Virus record (IMG/VR): IMGVR_UViG_3300046368_000597
Coordinates: 1-43,536 of that record
DNA length: 43,536 nt
Strand: one strand, 5' to 3'
DNA from: a virus
Part shown: positions 26,208 to 34,915 of the stretch, one piece after another
Numbering within the stretch: position 1 is the stretch's first letter
Layout: the number at the start of each line of letters is the position of its first letter
The notes under the pieces: generated by a model
The model's database searches: none
What the model was told of the DNA's origin: nothing
What the model saw: the letters and a program-made list of their open reading frames with translations, nothing else
Made by a program: the position numbers and the translations under genes

Positions 26208-28949
26208 TTAAAATCCTAAGTTTCTTGTTATTCGACTTACTTCTGTATTAAATTGATTAGCAGCAGTATTAATAGTGTTGCTGGCTTCATTAATATATCC
26301 AGGAATTTTTCCTGCACTTACACTACCAAGTAACTCTTGTTGTGCTGCTGCTAATGATGTATTTAATCCTTGCGAAAGTTGCTGTTGAGCTTGCTGAAGT
26401 GCGCTGCCTGATAGCCCTGAAAGCGATCCAAGTAATTGATTTGTTGCTGGATTGGTGCCAAGATTTTGAAATATTCCAGGTACTTGAGAAGTAATGGCGC
26501 CAATTGTAGTATTTAAGTTTGCTGCAATTGCATTGACTTGACTAAAAGCGCTGAAAACATTTTCAGCAAGGTTAGCTACTTCAGTTCCCGATAATATATT
26601 TTCAAAATTATTTAAGCCGTTTTGAGTAAAGCCAGTTAGTAATTGCTGCTGTGCTTGCTGTAACATATCTTGAGTTTGGTTACTAGCAGCAGATATTTGA
26701 TTGTTAAGTTTTTGCATAACAAGATTTGGATTGCCAAGTTTAGTAGCTTGGACAACTGAAGTTGCTGCATTAACATCGTCTAGTGACTGATTTGGCATTC
26801 TCAATAGATTTAGTTGTTGTGTAAACATTCCATTTGAAAATTCATTTTTAAATGTCGTAACTTTGTACAATCCACTAAATGCACTAGCAGGATCAAGTGC
26901 TGTTAAATTACCAAAAAAGTCAACTGCTGTTTTAAAACTTATTAGTACATAAATTTCGCCTCTTGTAAAATCTAATTGTCCTTTGGTTGTGTACCCTGTT
27001 GCAGATGGATTAGGATGGTTATTTCCGATATCAACTTCAGTAAAATAAAAAGGATCTCCCCAAATTCTTAAATCTAGTGTAACATTATCAGTATCACTGT
27101 TTAATACCATTTTATTAAAATGATTTGCAATACGTACCTTTGCTGAGTCGTCGCTGCTGCCTCCTTCGGGTGCAGTAGTTCCGCTGCCTATTGCAACATT
27201 AGCTGATGCAATGGCGCCTGTTCCTTGAGGATTAGGTCCTGCGCCAACTGACGGAATTCTTTGTGCAACTTCTTCAGTAACTACTGGATTTCCAGAATTA
27301 TGCTGTGTATCTTGGCCACCTTGGCTACCAATACGTGACATTTCTTTATAAAATGCATTATTAATGCTAAAATTAAAATCAATAATGTCAGTGTTTAATC
27401 CAGTATAGGTGTAATTGTAGTGCTTGACTGCATCTTTAATTTGTGGAGAATAACTCTGTGAACTTGATTGGTTAGACAAGCGACTAATGTGAATTTCATA
27501 AGGCGTAACAATATATTCAAATCGTGTTGCAGGCATACCTGTTTTTGCAATCATGCCAGTATCAATAATAGTGGTTTTTGAATGTATTTTAAACCATGTA
27601 ATAGTATTTCCTCTAGCTCTTTGTAAAAATTCTGCTTTTGATTTCCCCCATTCACTACCAAGCAGCACACTTTCAATAATTTTTTCGATTTTTTGTCCTG
27701 TGCCAAACTGAAATTCTCTTTGATCTTGATCGTATGTCATTCCGGCTCTAGTTACAATTCGTGTTCCGTCATCTTTAACAGTTACAGTAGTGTTATCAAA
27801 TGCTTTAAAAGGAATAGTTCCATAATCAAAAGCTGATGAAGTAATAAGAGACTGTCCCATTTCATTATCGTTGGTGTTAATAACTGTGTTAGCAGGACTA
27901 CTTGTTAGATTAGTTATAGCAGACGCTCTATTACTAATTGCATTATTAATTTGATTATTAATTGCTACGTCTTCTAAGGCAGTGTCTAACCCAAGTGTAG
28001 ATTCTAATGCTGAAATTCTATTTTGATAAGTTTGATTAATTAAGTTTCTATCTGAAGCTATATTATCTTCAATAGTGTTAACTCTATCTCTAAGAGATTG
28101 TTCAAATGAGTTAGTTTGCGAACCAGCCCATATGCCGCCGCCACCTATGCTTTGATCAAAAGCAGCTATTTCATAATCTGATGACAAGTTTGAAACTCCA
28201 GCTGCGCCTCTTGGTTGACTTCTTATAGAAATATCTTTTGGAAAATTAATTTCGTATTGATGAGGAACATAATTTGAATCAGCTTCTGCCATGTCAGTTT
28301 GTATTTTATTTAGATAGGCTTCTAAACTATTTTCGCCCCAACTTAGTACTTCACTTACACTTGCTCCTTGTAGTTTAGTTTCAGTTGGTATTTTTTCAAC
28401 TTGATCAAAAAATGCTTGGTGGTTCCAAGGAATTGCTGTAACATGATATGTTGATCCAGCGGCTGTAACATCAAAAGTTACGTTAACTAGACTTAATACT
28501 AGGTTAGTACTTGGTAATACTTGTGGATTGTTGTTGTCATCAAATCCTTTAAAAGTTCCTTGTAGTAAGAAAGGAGCATTAAGATAACTTACTCCTGTTC
28601 CAAGTGCTTGTTCAGCAGCAATACTCAGTGACTGGAAAAACAATCCGACACTTTGCGGTTCAGTAACTGTAAATTCTATTTGAATAGCATTACTAAAGCT
28701 AGTGCCTGGATTAGGAGCAACTAGATATTCACTGATAACATTATCAATAAAAAATTCGACATTAGTTTTGGTTGCATCTTCAATTAAAGTTGTAACTGGT
28801 TTATCTGGAAAGCCTCCAGATTTAATAATTGGAACTGCTGGACCGTTTTCGTAAGATTCAGGATAAGGCACTTGTTGAGGGCTTAATACTCCAAATACCC
28901 AATTGTAATTGTAAGTGGCAAGATTATTTAGAGTATTCTCTAATGTCAT
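26208..28949 (-). CDS. Baseplate hub protein (gp27-like role)
   Basis: 913 residues. The N-terminal half includes LFFQSLSIAAEQALG and a strand-rich domain. A hub-type motif block lies at about residues 620-735: TLDLRIWGDPFYF, then GLYKVTTFKNEFSNGMFTQQ and LNLLRMPNQS. The 'GDP ... F-x-G-x-Y-x-V ... F-x-x-G-x-F-x-Q' pattern is typical of the hub proteins that carry the spike. The last 160 residues are Gln/Asn/Ala-rich and probably helical (QQAQQQLLTG, LQQAQQQLSQGL). The position directly before the gp5-like spike fits the gp27 role, the socket between tube and spike, but the protein is more than twice the length of T4 gp27 (391). The ATG follows the gp53 stop directly. Confidence 0.7.
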   Translation of the reverse strand: MTLENTLNNLATYNYNWVFGVLSPQQVPYPESYENGPAVPIIKSGGFPDKPVTTLIEDATKTNVEFFIDNVISEYLVAPNPGTSFSNAIQIEFTVTEPQSVGLFFQSLSIAAEQALGTGVSYLNAPFLLQGTFKGFDDNNNPQVLPSTNLVLSLVNVTFDVTAAGSTYHVTAIPWNHQAFFDQVEKIPTETKLQGASVSEVLSWGENSLEAYLNKIQTDMAEADSNYVPHQYEINFPKDISIRSQPRGAAGVSNLSSDYEIAAFDQSIGGGGIWAGSQTNSFEQSLRDRVNTIEDNIASDRNLINQTYQNRISALESTLGLDTALEDVAINNQINNAISNRASAITNLTSSPANTVINTNDNEMGQSLITSSAFDYGTIPFKAFDNTTVTVKDDGTRIVTRAGMTYDQDQREFQFGTGQKIEKIIESVLLGSEWGKSKAEFLQRARGNTITWFKIHSKTTIIDTGMIAKTGMPATRFEYIVTPYEIHISRLSNQSSSQSYSPQIKDAVKHYNYTYTGLNTDIIDFNFSINNAFYKEMSRIGSQGGQDTQHNSGNPVVTEEVAQRIPSVGAGPNPQGTGAIASANVAIGSGTTAPEGGSSDDSAKVRIANHFNKMVLNSDTDNVTLDLRIWGDPFYFTEVDIGNNHPNPSATGYTTKGQLDFTRGEIYVLISFKTAVDFFGNLTALDPASAFSGLYKVTTFKNEFSNGMFTQQLNLLRMPNQSLDDVNAATSVVQATKLGNPNLVMQKLNNQISAASNQTQDMLQQAQQQLLTGFTQNGLNNFENILSGTEVANLAENVFSAFSQVNAIAANLNTTIGAITSQVPGIFQNLGTNPATNQLLGSLSGLSGSALQQAQQQLSQGLNTSLAAAQQELLGSVSAGKIPGYINEASNTINTAANQFNTEVSRITRNLGF

Positions 28950-29249
28950 TTAAGCTCCAAGCACTGTGTCAAGTGTTGTTTTTTGTGGTAAACGAATAGT
29001 AGTTCCAGCAACAAAATCAAACACTGGATCTTTTATAGTATCTATATTTCTTACTGCAAATACCCACCATAATTTGGATGTACCGTATAGATCATACGAA
29101 AGCAAATCAGGTCTGTAAGTATATTGAGGTTGAATTGTGTATGTAACATCATTGTCAAGTGCAGGAATATCTCTTTTTTGATAGATATCTAAATAATCAC
29201 TTCTTAGTCTTGTTTCAGCATAAGGACTTGATGACGAATATTTAATCAT
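28950..29249 (-). CDS. 53: Baseplate wedge protein gp53-like, short form
   Basis: 99 residues. It has the gp53 pattern: YTYRPDLLSYDLYGTSKLWW, then VFAVRNIDTIKDPVFDF and a GTTIRLPQK end. In gp53-type proteins this block (a short gpW/LysM-like fold) clamps wedges together in the baseplate ring. T4 gp53 has 196 residues, so only the core block is kept here. The start ATG overlaps the stop of the upstream gene (TAATG). Confidence 0.8.
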   Translation of the reverse strand: MIKYSSSSPYAETRLRSDYLDIYQKRDIPALDNDVTYTIQPQYTYRPDLLSYDLYGTSKLWWVFAVRNIDTIKDPVFDFVAGTTIRLPQKTTLDTVLGA

Positions 29250-30145
29250 TAAATAAACCCTCCTGGTTTTTTGTTGCCAATATATTCACCTTTTATAAAC
29301 GATTCAAGATTAAAATCTTTTGTTGCTGTTCTGCTGTATGCTGGCGACACTGTTACGTTTAGTGTACTCAAAGTTGGCACATAACAATAATCACCAGAGG
29401 CAACAAGATTAGGATCTCCAAATGAATCAAAAGAATTTTTGTTAATTGGTACTTGGATATAATCAACTGCATTTGGCAAATCAAGGTTAAACATTTTAAC
29501 AATTATTGGAGTTTCGTCAAATATAAAATTACCATATCCACTTAATGCAACACGAGGAGGTGGATGCCCTTGTAACGGTCCGTCGCCGTAAAACATTTTT
29601 GTAATACTGCGTAAAAAATGCACTGCGGCAATCCAATACTGCCCATCTGATTCATTTTCTACAGGAAATTCTGCACTAATTGTAATATCTTCAATTCTAC
29701 TTGATTCATAAACATGATAAGGATAGTTTGTATGTACAGGCTGCACTGTATCGTAGTTTGCCATGCTGGATAACAATATTTGCGGAGTTGTAGGAAAAAC
29801 TAAACTTTGATTACTTGTTTGTAATGGAGCAAGTATTGGAGAATTTACAAAATAATCTGGAGATGCAGGTAAATGTATTCGTACACGCCAATCTTGAGAA
29901 TTATTATCTGAAGAAGCCGATAATTGTGCTGTTTGAGCAAAAGATTGTACCGGAGTTGCTCCAAAATTTAAATCGCTTCCTAATCTACCCTGACTAATAA
30001 ACTGAACAAAGTCAGAAGCATTGCCATTTGTAAATACCCGATTGATATTTTGCACTGTATTAACAGCTCTTCCAATTGGAGTACTATTAAAACTGTTTCG
30101 TAAACTGTTTGTAACTGCACTTCCAATAACTTTAAATAAACTCAT
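29249..30145 (-). CDS. Tail tube cap/initiator protein, gp48/gp54-like
   Basis: 298 residues from the chosen start. Another in-frame ATG lies 15 bases upstream, but it overlaps the GCAGGAG Shine-Dalgarno that fits the second ATG (MSLFKVIG) with 7-base spacing, so 30145 is preferred. Residues about 80-100 read DWRVRIHLPASPDYF, and about 170-225 read YWIAAVHFLRSITKMFYG then PPPRVALSGYGNFIFDETPI. The latter resembles tube-like baseplate proteins that cap the hub and start tube growth (T4 gp48, gp54). Which of the two it matches cannot be decided here. It heads the minus-strand baseplate operon and has a late-type octamer just upstream. Confidence 0.7.
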   Translation of the reverse strand: MSLFKVIGSAVTNSLRNSFNSTPIGRAVNTVQNINRVFTNGNASDFVQFISQGRLGSDLNFGATPVQSFAQTAQLSASSDNNSQDWRVRIHLPASPDYFVNSPILAPLQTSNQSLVFPTTPQILLSSMANYDTVQPVHTNYPYHVYESSRIEDITISAEFPVENESDGQYWIAAVHFLRSITKMFYGDGPLQGHPPPRVALSGYGNFIFDETPIIVKMFNLDLPNAVDYIQVPINKNSFDSFGDPNLVASGDYCYVPTLSTLNVTVSPAYSRTATKDFNLESFIKGEYIGNKKPGGFI

Positions 30146-30163
30146 GTGAATCTCCTGCATAGT

Positions 30164-30171
30164 ATTTAGTT
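30164..30171 (-). promoter_or_regulatory. Late promoter of the baseplate operon (ACTAAATA)
   Basis: The minus strand reads CAACTAAATACTATG, with a TAAATA core like the other late octamers here but two mismatches to TATAAATA. It lies 19 bases upstream of the gp48/54-like start. Its last base abuts the -35 box of the divergent gp55 promoter. Confidence 0.5.
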
Positions 30172-30198
30172 GACAAAATTAACTACGTGTATTATAAT
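30171..30198 (+). promoter_or_regulatory. Host-type sigma70 promoter for gp55
   Basis: TTGACA at 30171-30176 and TATAAT at 30193-30198, a 16-base spacer. Both boxes match the bacterial sigma70 consensus exactly. The expected start near 30205 leaves a short leader with ATAGGAG before the ATG at 30220. Confidence 0.85.
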
Positions 30199-30219
30199 AA
30201 ATATAACATAGGAGAAAAC

Positions 30220-31050
30220 ATGGCAAGAAGAGTAAATTATCTTAACAATAAAGATATGTTGGCAGAGATACATAAATCAAAAAATACATTTGCTAGTTAC
30301 GTTGACCCAACAAATGCAGATTACGATATTATTCTGCCTAGTGTTGACAAGATTAACATACGCACAATTGCAGAAGCAAAGCGTAATAAAGCAAAAAAAC
30401 TAACAACTAGAAAATACGAAGCTGAAAAAGCAGCTGGCAAGAAAGTAAAGCAAGCTGACTGCGAGGTAAGCTATCAAAGTATTACAAAAGAAGAATTAAT
30501 TTTTCGTGTAATGACGTTTGACCATATACCTGAAGAACCAGGACGTAAAAAGAATCCAAAAACTGTTGCAGATACAAAAACTAAACTGCCATTTCCGCCA
30601 TATGTACATTATAAATTTGACAACGATGGAAATTTACAACTAGTTGGTAAATCACACTGGGAAGGTGGCATGGAGAACGGACACTTTTCAAAAGAACACG
30701 GCAAAGCAACAAATAAACTTGCTATGATGTGGATGAAACTTGTTGATCGCTATGCTACAAGAGGTAATGTTCGTGGTTACACCTACAACGACGAAATGAA
30801 AGGTCAAGCAATTCTACAACTTGCACAGATTGGCTTGCAATTTGACGAATCAAAGAGTCAAAATCCTTTTGCTTACTACACAGCAGCCGTTACTAATAGC
30901 TTTGTGCGTGTTATCAACTTAGAAAAACGTAATCAGAACATTAGAGACGATATTCTCGAGATGAACGACTTAAATCCTTCGCATACAAGGACACATTCTG
31001 GAGAATGGGAAGCTGCTCTTAAAAGAGAAGCAGAAGCAGCAAAAAAGTAA
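30220..31050 (+). CDS. 55: Late transcription sigma factor gp55-like
   Basis: 276 residues from the ATG preceded by ATAGGAG; a GTG further upstream in frame lies inside the promoter and is rejected. The N-terminus (VNYLNNKDMLAEIHKSK) matches the start of T4 gp55. The sigma region-2-like core is at about residues 155-230: GNVRGYTYNDEMKGQAILQL, FDESKSQNPFAYYTAAVTNS and FVRVINLEKRNQ. It would bind host RNA polymerase and recognise the TATAAATA late promoters seen in this window. T4 gp55 has 185 residues; here about 110 lysine-rich residues are inserted between the N-terminal strip and the core. The C-terminus (ALKREAEAAKK) lacks the hydrophobic clamp-binding motif known from T4 gp55. Confidence 0.9.
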   Translation: MARRVNYLNNKDMLAEIHKSKNTFASYVDPTNADYDIILPSVDKINIRTIAEAKRNKAKKLTTRKYEAEKAAGKKVKQADCEVSYQSITKEELIFRVMTFDHIPEEPGRKKNPKTVADTKTKLPFPPYVHYKFDNDGNLQLVGKSHWEGGMENGHFSKEHGKATNKLAMMWMKLVDRYATRGNVRGYTYNDEMKGQAILQLAQIGLQFDESKSQNPFAYYTAAVTNSFVRVINLEKRNQNIRDDILEMNDLNPSHTRTHSGEWEAALKREAEAAKK

Positions 31051-31079
31051 TTGACAACTTAACTAAAATACCATATAAT
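31051..31079 (+). promoter_or_regulatory. Host-type sigma70 promoter for gp47-gp46
   Basis: TTGACA at 31051-31056, a 17-base spacer and TATAAT at 31074-31079: a full consensus match. It starts immediately after the gp55 stop codon. The leader to the TTG start at 31105 would be about 18 bases and includes the AGGAG Shine-Dalgarno. Confidence 0.88.
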
Positions 31080-31104
31080 AGTATTCTATGATAGGAGTAT
31101 TTCT

Positions 31105-32118
31105 TTGTTTAAAAAAGCTGCGGTCTTTACAGACATACACTTTGGATTAAAAGGCAATTCACGTGTTCACAACCAAGATTGTGAGGATTATGTGGATTGG
31201 TTTATCCAAACGGCCAAGGAACATGGGTGCGAGACTGCCTTGTTTACTGGTGATTGGAACCATAATCGCAATAGTTTAAATTTAACTACTATGGATGCTG
31301 GGCTTCGGTGTCTTGAGAAGATAGGTGCAGCATTTGATAAGTTTTATATGTTTGCAGGTAACCACGATTTGTATTATAAAGATAAACGTGATGTAAAGTC
31401 AACTGAGTTTGCTCGACATATTCCTGGTGTTACTGTAATTGAAGACATACTTGTCGAGGATGATGTTGCATTGGTACCGTGGTTAGTAGGCGATGAGTGG
31501 AAAAAGATGAAAGACATCCAAGCAAAATACTTGTTTGGACACTTTGAACTGCCTAGCTTCTATATGAATGCAATGGTACAGATGCCCGATCACGGAGAAC
31601 TAAAGAGCGAGCATTTTGTAAATCAAGAGTATGTGTTTAGCGGACACTTCCACAAACGTCAAAAACAAGGTAAGGTGCATTACATTGGTAATGCATTCCC
31701 CCATAACTATGCCGATGCATGGGACGACGATCGCGGTATGATGATACTTGATAAAGAGAATGATGCAGAACCTGAATACATTAATTGGGTCGATTGCCCT
31801 AAGTACCGCACTATTAAGCTATCGCAACTGATTGATGAGAAAGATACACTTCTCAAAAGCAGAATGTACCTAAGAGTTACACTTGATTTACCTGTAAGCT
31901 ACGAAGAAGCAAGTTTTATCAAAGAAACATTTATAAACGATTACGATTGTAGAGAGATTACACTAATTCCTCACAAACAACTTGAAGAAATTAACACCGA
32001 ACTTGATATTGCACAGTTTGAAAGTGTAGATCAAATTGTTTCAAACGAAATACTAGCAATTGACAGTGATAACTTTGACAAAGCAATGCTACTAGATATC
32101 TATAACGGATTAGAATGA
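31105..32118 (+). CDS. 47: Recombination nuclease subunit gp47 (SbcD/Mre11-like)
   Basis: 337 residues, almost the length of T4 gp47 (339). The start is TTG, supported by ATAGGAG seven bases upstream. Metallophosphoesterase motifs are in order: FTDIHFG (Asp10, His12), LFTGDWNHNR, MFAGNHDLY, LFGHFELP and FSGHFHKRQ. These bind two metal ions in Mre11-type nucleases. With gp46 it forms the complex that resects DNA ends for recombination-dependent replication; T4 gp46/gp47 are also needed for host DNA breakdown. It overlaps gp46 by 4 bases (ATGA), so the two are probably made in coupled amounts. Confidence 0.95.
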   Translation: MFKKAAVFTDIHFGLKGNSRVHNQDCEDYVDWFIQTAKEHGCETALFTGDWNHNRNSLNLTTMDAGLRCLEKIGAAFDKFYMFAGNHDLYYKDKRDVKSTEFARHIPGVTVIEDILVEDDVALVPWLVGDEWKKMKDIQAKYLFGHFELPSFYMNAMVQMPDHGELKSEHFVNQEYVFSGHFHKRQKQGKVHYIGNAFPHNYADAWDDDRGMMILDKENDAEPEYINWVDCPKYRTIKLSQLIDEKDTLLKSRMYLRVTLDLPVSYEEASFIKETFINDYDCREITLIPHKQLEEINTELDIAQFESVDQIVSNEILAIDSDNFDKAMLLDIYNGLE

Positions 32119-33893
32119 TAAAAATTAAAGACTTAACAGTAAAGAACTTCATGAGTGTGGGTAATGTTACCCAAGCAGTTGACTTTGACGAAGAGCAACT
32201 AACCCTTGTGTTAGGCGAGAACTTGGATCAAGGCGGTGACGATACTGGATCACGCAATGGCACTGGTAAAACCACTATCATTAATGCACTATCCTATGCA
32301 TTATATGGACAGGCTCTTACAAATATCAAACGCAACAACCTTATTAACAAAACTAACTCAAAAGGTATGCTTGTTACTCTTAACTTTGAGAAAGCTGGAA
32401 ATCAATATCGTATTGAACGTGGTAGATCGCCAAACATACTCAAGTTTTATGTCAACGAAAACGAACAAATTGATGAATTAGCTGATAACAGCCAAGGCGA
32501 TAGTCGTAAAACACAGGAATCAATTAAAGACCTGCTAGACATGAGTCACGATATGTTTAAACATATTGTTGCGCTCAATACCTACACCGAACCTTTCCTT
32601 AGTATGCGGACAAATGACCAAAGAGCTATTATTGAACAGCTTCTTGGTATTACGATACTAAGTGAAAAGGCATCATTACTCAAAGACTCGGTCAGACTTA
32701 CTAAAGATACCATTACCGAAGAAACTTTAAAGATTGAAGCTATACAAAAAGCAAACGAAGGTATCCAAAGTACTATTACTAACCTTGAAAAAACACAAAG
32801 AGCCTGGAAAGCCAAGCAACGTACCGATATTGACAAGCTAACAAGTGCAATTGAACAACTTGAAAAGTTAGATATCGATAAAGAATTAGATTCACACGAC
32901 AAATTAGCAAACTGGACCAAGCATAACAATGCTATTTCGTCACTAAAGAAAGAATTAGCTACATTAGAACCTGCATTGGTACGTGCTGATAAGAGTGTTA
33001 GCAAATTAAACAAGGATATTGTTGAATTAAAGGATGCAACGTGCTATACTTGCGGACAAGAGCTTCATGCAGACAAAAAAGCTGAAATTGAGTCAAAGAA
33101 AGCAAAAGAACTTGAAGATGCAATAGCGTATCAAAAAGAAATTACTCGAAAAGTAACAGATGTTACTGTTGAACTAGATACAATTGGTGATATTAACGGT
33201 AAGCCTACTACATTCTACGAAGCTGCTAAAGAAGCATACGAACATAGAAACAACGTAGATAACTTAAAGCAAACACTGCTAAGTAAAGAGCAAGAGGCAG
33301 ACCCATATCAGGCACAAATTAACGATTTAACAAACACAGCACTACAAGATATCAACTGGTCAACAGTTAACGAACTTACTAATGTAAAAGAACACCAAGA
33401 CTTCTTGCTAAAGCTATTAACCAACAAAGATAGCTTCATTAGAAAGAAAATTATTGATCAGAACCTAGCATATCTTAACAATAGGCTAACATATTACTTA
33501 GATAAACTTGGTTTACCACATCAAGTGGTATTCTTAAACGACTTAGCAGTTGAAATTACACAGCTAGGACAAGATCTTGACTTTGATAACCTGTCACGTG
33601 GCGAACGTAATAGGTTAATTCTTGGTCTTTCGTTTGCATTCCGTGATGTTTGGGAGAGTTTGTATCAAAGTATTAACTTACTGTTCATTGATGAGCTTAT
33701 TGATAGCGGAATGGACACAGCAGGCGTAGAAAACAGTATAGGCGTACTTAAAAAGATGACTAGAGAGCGTAATAAGAATATTTTCCTTATCTCACATAAG
33801 GATGAACTAGTTGGCAGGGTCAACAATGTTCTAAGAGTGGTAAAGGAAAATGGGTTCACTAGTTATGCAACAGACATTGACATTGTAGAATGA
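32115..33893 (+). CDS. 46: Recombination nuclease ATPase subunit gp46 (SbcC/Rad50-like)
   Basis: 592 residues (T4: 560). Walker A GSRNGTGKTT is at residues 45-54. A long coiled-coil region follows, interrupted near residues 310-313 by a CYTC zinc hook (Cys-x-x-Cys). The ABC signature LSRGERNRL is near residue 493 and Walker B LLFIDELID near residue 522, followed by a LISHKDE switch-His segment. This is the layout of Rad50/SbcC. It pairs with gp47 in DNA-end processing. Its stop overlaps the next start by 4 bases (ATGA). Confidence 0.95.
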   Translation: MIKIKDLTVKNFMSVGNVTQAVDFDEEQLTLVLGENLDQGGDDTGSRNGTGKTTIINALSYALYGQALTNIKRNNLINKTNSKGMLVTLNFEKAGNQYRIERGRSPNILKFYVNENEQIDELADNSQGDSRKTQESIKDLLDMSHDMFKHIVALNTYTEPFLSMRTNDQRAIIEQLLGITILSEKASLLKDSVRLTKDTITEETLKIEAIQKANEGIQSTITNLEKTQRAWKAKQRTDIDKLTSAIEQLEKLDIDKELDSHDKLANWTKHNNAISSLKKELATLEPALVRADKSVSKLNKDIVELKDATCYTCGQELHADKKAEIESKKAKELEDAIAYQKEITRKVTDVTVELDTIGDINGKPTTFYEAAKEAYEHRNNVDNLKQTLLSKEQEADPYQAQINDLTNTALQDINWSTVNELTNVKEHQDFLLKLLTNKDSFIRKKIIDQNLAYLNNRLTYYLDKLGLPHQVVFLNDLAVEITQLGQDLDFDNLSRGERNRLILGLSFAFRDVWESLYQSINLLFIDELIDSGMDTAGVENSIGVLKKMTRERNKNIFLISHKDELVGRVNNVLRVVKENGFTSYATDIDIVE

Positions 33894-34135
33894 GCGAATT
33901 AGACACACATGACAAAATAGTGTTAGCAGTACTTGAATATTTTGAACTAAACGAAATATTCAACCACAGGCCTGCAGAACTAAAGCGTAGGAAGGTACGT
34001 AAAAAGCTATCTGCACTACGTGATTTATGTACTGTAAGACGAGAAGAAATACTACAAGAGCATGTTAGGCATGTAAAAGACGGCAGAGCAAAAAATAATC
34101 CAAAAAAGGCACGTGAGGCACTGAAGAAGAAGTAA
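33890..34135 (+). CDS. Small basic protein downstream of gp46, unknown function
   Basis: 81 residues, no family recognised. The first half is an amphipathic helix region (HDKIVLAVLEYFELNEIF). The rest is strongly basic (KRRKVRKKL and a C-terminal KKAREALKKK), which would suit nucleic-acid binding or contact with a DNA-bound partner. The start ATG overlaps the gp46 stop (ATGA), so it is translated with gp46/gp47. A helper role in DNA processing is a guess from context only. Confidence 0.6.
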   Translation: MSELDTHDKIVLAVLEYFELNEIFNHRPAELKRRKVRKKLSALRDLCTVRREEILQEHVRHVKDGRAKNNPKKAREALKKK

Positions 34136-34142
34136 CTACAGT

Positions 34143-34592
34143 ATGAATTGGACATACAAAGGTGAAGAAATAACTGAAATACCAGATGAGTACGAAGGAT
34201 TTGTTTATCTTATTACCAATTTAACTAACAATCAAAAATACATAGGCAAAAAACTAGCAAAGTTTAAAACTACCAAGCCACCACTTAAAGGCAAAAAGAA
34301 TAAACGTAGAGGCTACAAAGAAAGTGACTGGAAAACCTATTGGGGATCCAGTGATAGGCTTAATGCAGACGTAGCCGCACTAGGCGAAGACAAGTTTACA
34401 AGAGAAATACTATACCTATGTAAAGGTAGGGGCGAAATGTCCTACATAGAGGCACGAGAGCAGTTTGACAGGCGAGTACTTGAAACAGATGATTACTACA
34501 ACGGTATCATTAATGTTAGAGTGGGCGGATCAGACAAACTAAAACAGGCATTGCTAGAACATCACATACAGGCAAAACATTCCAACACATAA
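34143..34592 (+). CDS. GIY-YIG-type endonuclease-like protein
   Basis: 149 residues. Residues 19-37 carry a GIY-YIG-like strand pair (GFVYLITNLTNNQKYIGKK). GSSDRLNADVAALGEDKF followed by TREIL is the usual second block. A candidate catalytic Glu is in YIEAREQ near residue 120. Free-standing GIY-YIG enzymes of T-even phages (Seg family) are homing endonucleases; others serve repair or restriction. This one is short, lacks a recognisable DNA-binding tail, and is 7 bases after the small basic gene. It ends directly before the non-coding region at 34593, which is worth noting because homing nucleases often adjoin introns or RNA elements. Confidence 0.72.
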   Translation: MNWTYKGEEITEIPDEYEGFVYLITNLTNNQKYIGKKLAKFKTTKPPLKGKKNKRRGYKESDWKTYWGSSDRLNADVAALGEDKFTREILYLCKGRGEMSYIEAREQFDRRVLETDDYYNGIINVRVGGSDKLKQALLEHHIQAKHSNT

Positions 34593-34907
34593 GGTTGGCG
34601 GGCCAGAATAAAAATACCGCTGTGGAAAAAGCTCTCGTATAGAAGCACACGTACATATTGATTGACACACCAGAGTGTGGAAGCCACCAAACAAATTGGG
34701 CTCACTAGTTGATATAGATTGCATGTTGGCAGTCAAAAAACACAAACACAGTACATAAAAACTCTTTAGCAATAGGAACGAAGCAAGAGGTAGCGTAAGC
34801 GATGTCGACGTAGGTTGGGAAAGGTCAGAGCCCATTGTACTTTGTGTATAAACAATTACCTACTTCCAAGTTCTCGGCTGGATAAGACTCACATGAAGTT
34901 TTTTTTG
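34593..34907 (+). ncRNA. Candidate structured non-coding RNA or long untranslated region
   Basis: No plausible coding frame is seen on either strand; the one long minus-strand frame (34554-34835) overlaps the GIY-YIG gene and has no support. Possible stems: GGT(T)GGC at 34593-34599 with GCCACC at 34683-34688, closing a domain that holds a CACAC/GTGTG hairpin (34666-34679); TGGGCTC (34697-34703) with GAGCCCA (34828-34834), closing a second domain that holds CTCTT/AAGAG (34762-34789); and a weak ACTTC/GAAGT stem ending at T8 (34899-34906), like a terminator. Local composition is less AT-rich than other gaps. No tRNA, tmRNA, RNase P or intron core is recognised. The strand is assumed from the T-run and neighbours. 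Stems were found by eye, not by folding. Confidence 0.4.
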
Positions 34908-34915
34908 AGAAAGAT

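Noticed and set aside
34662-34667. TTGACA as a promoter for the candidate RNA
   Set aside because: No TATAAT-like box at 16-18 bases; it also overlaps a possible hairpin.
34554-34835. 93-codon minus-strand frame in the non-coding region
   Set aside because: It overlaps the GIY-YIG gene, has no ribosome site, and its composition does not look like protein.
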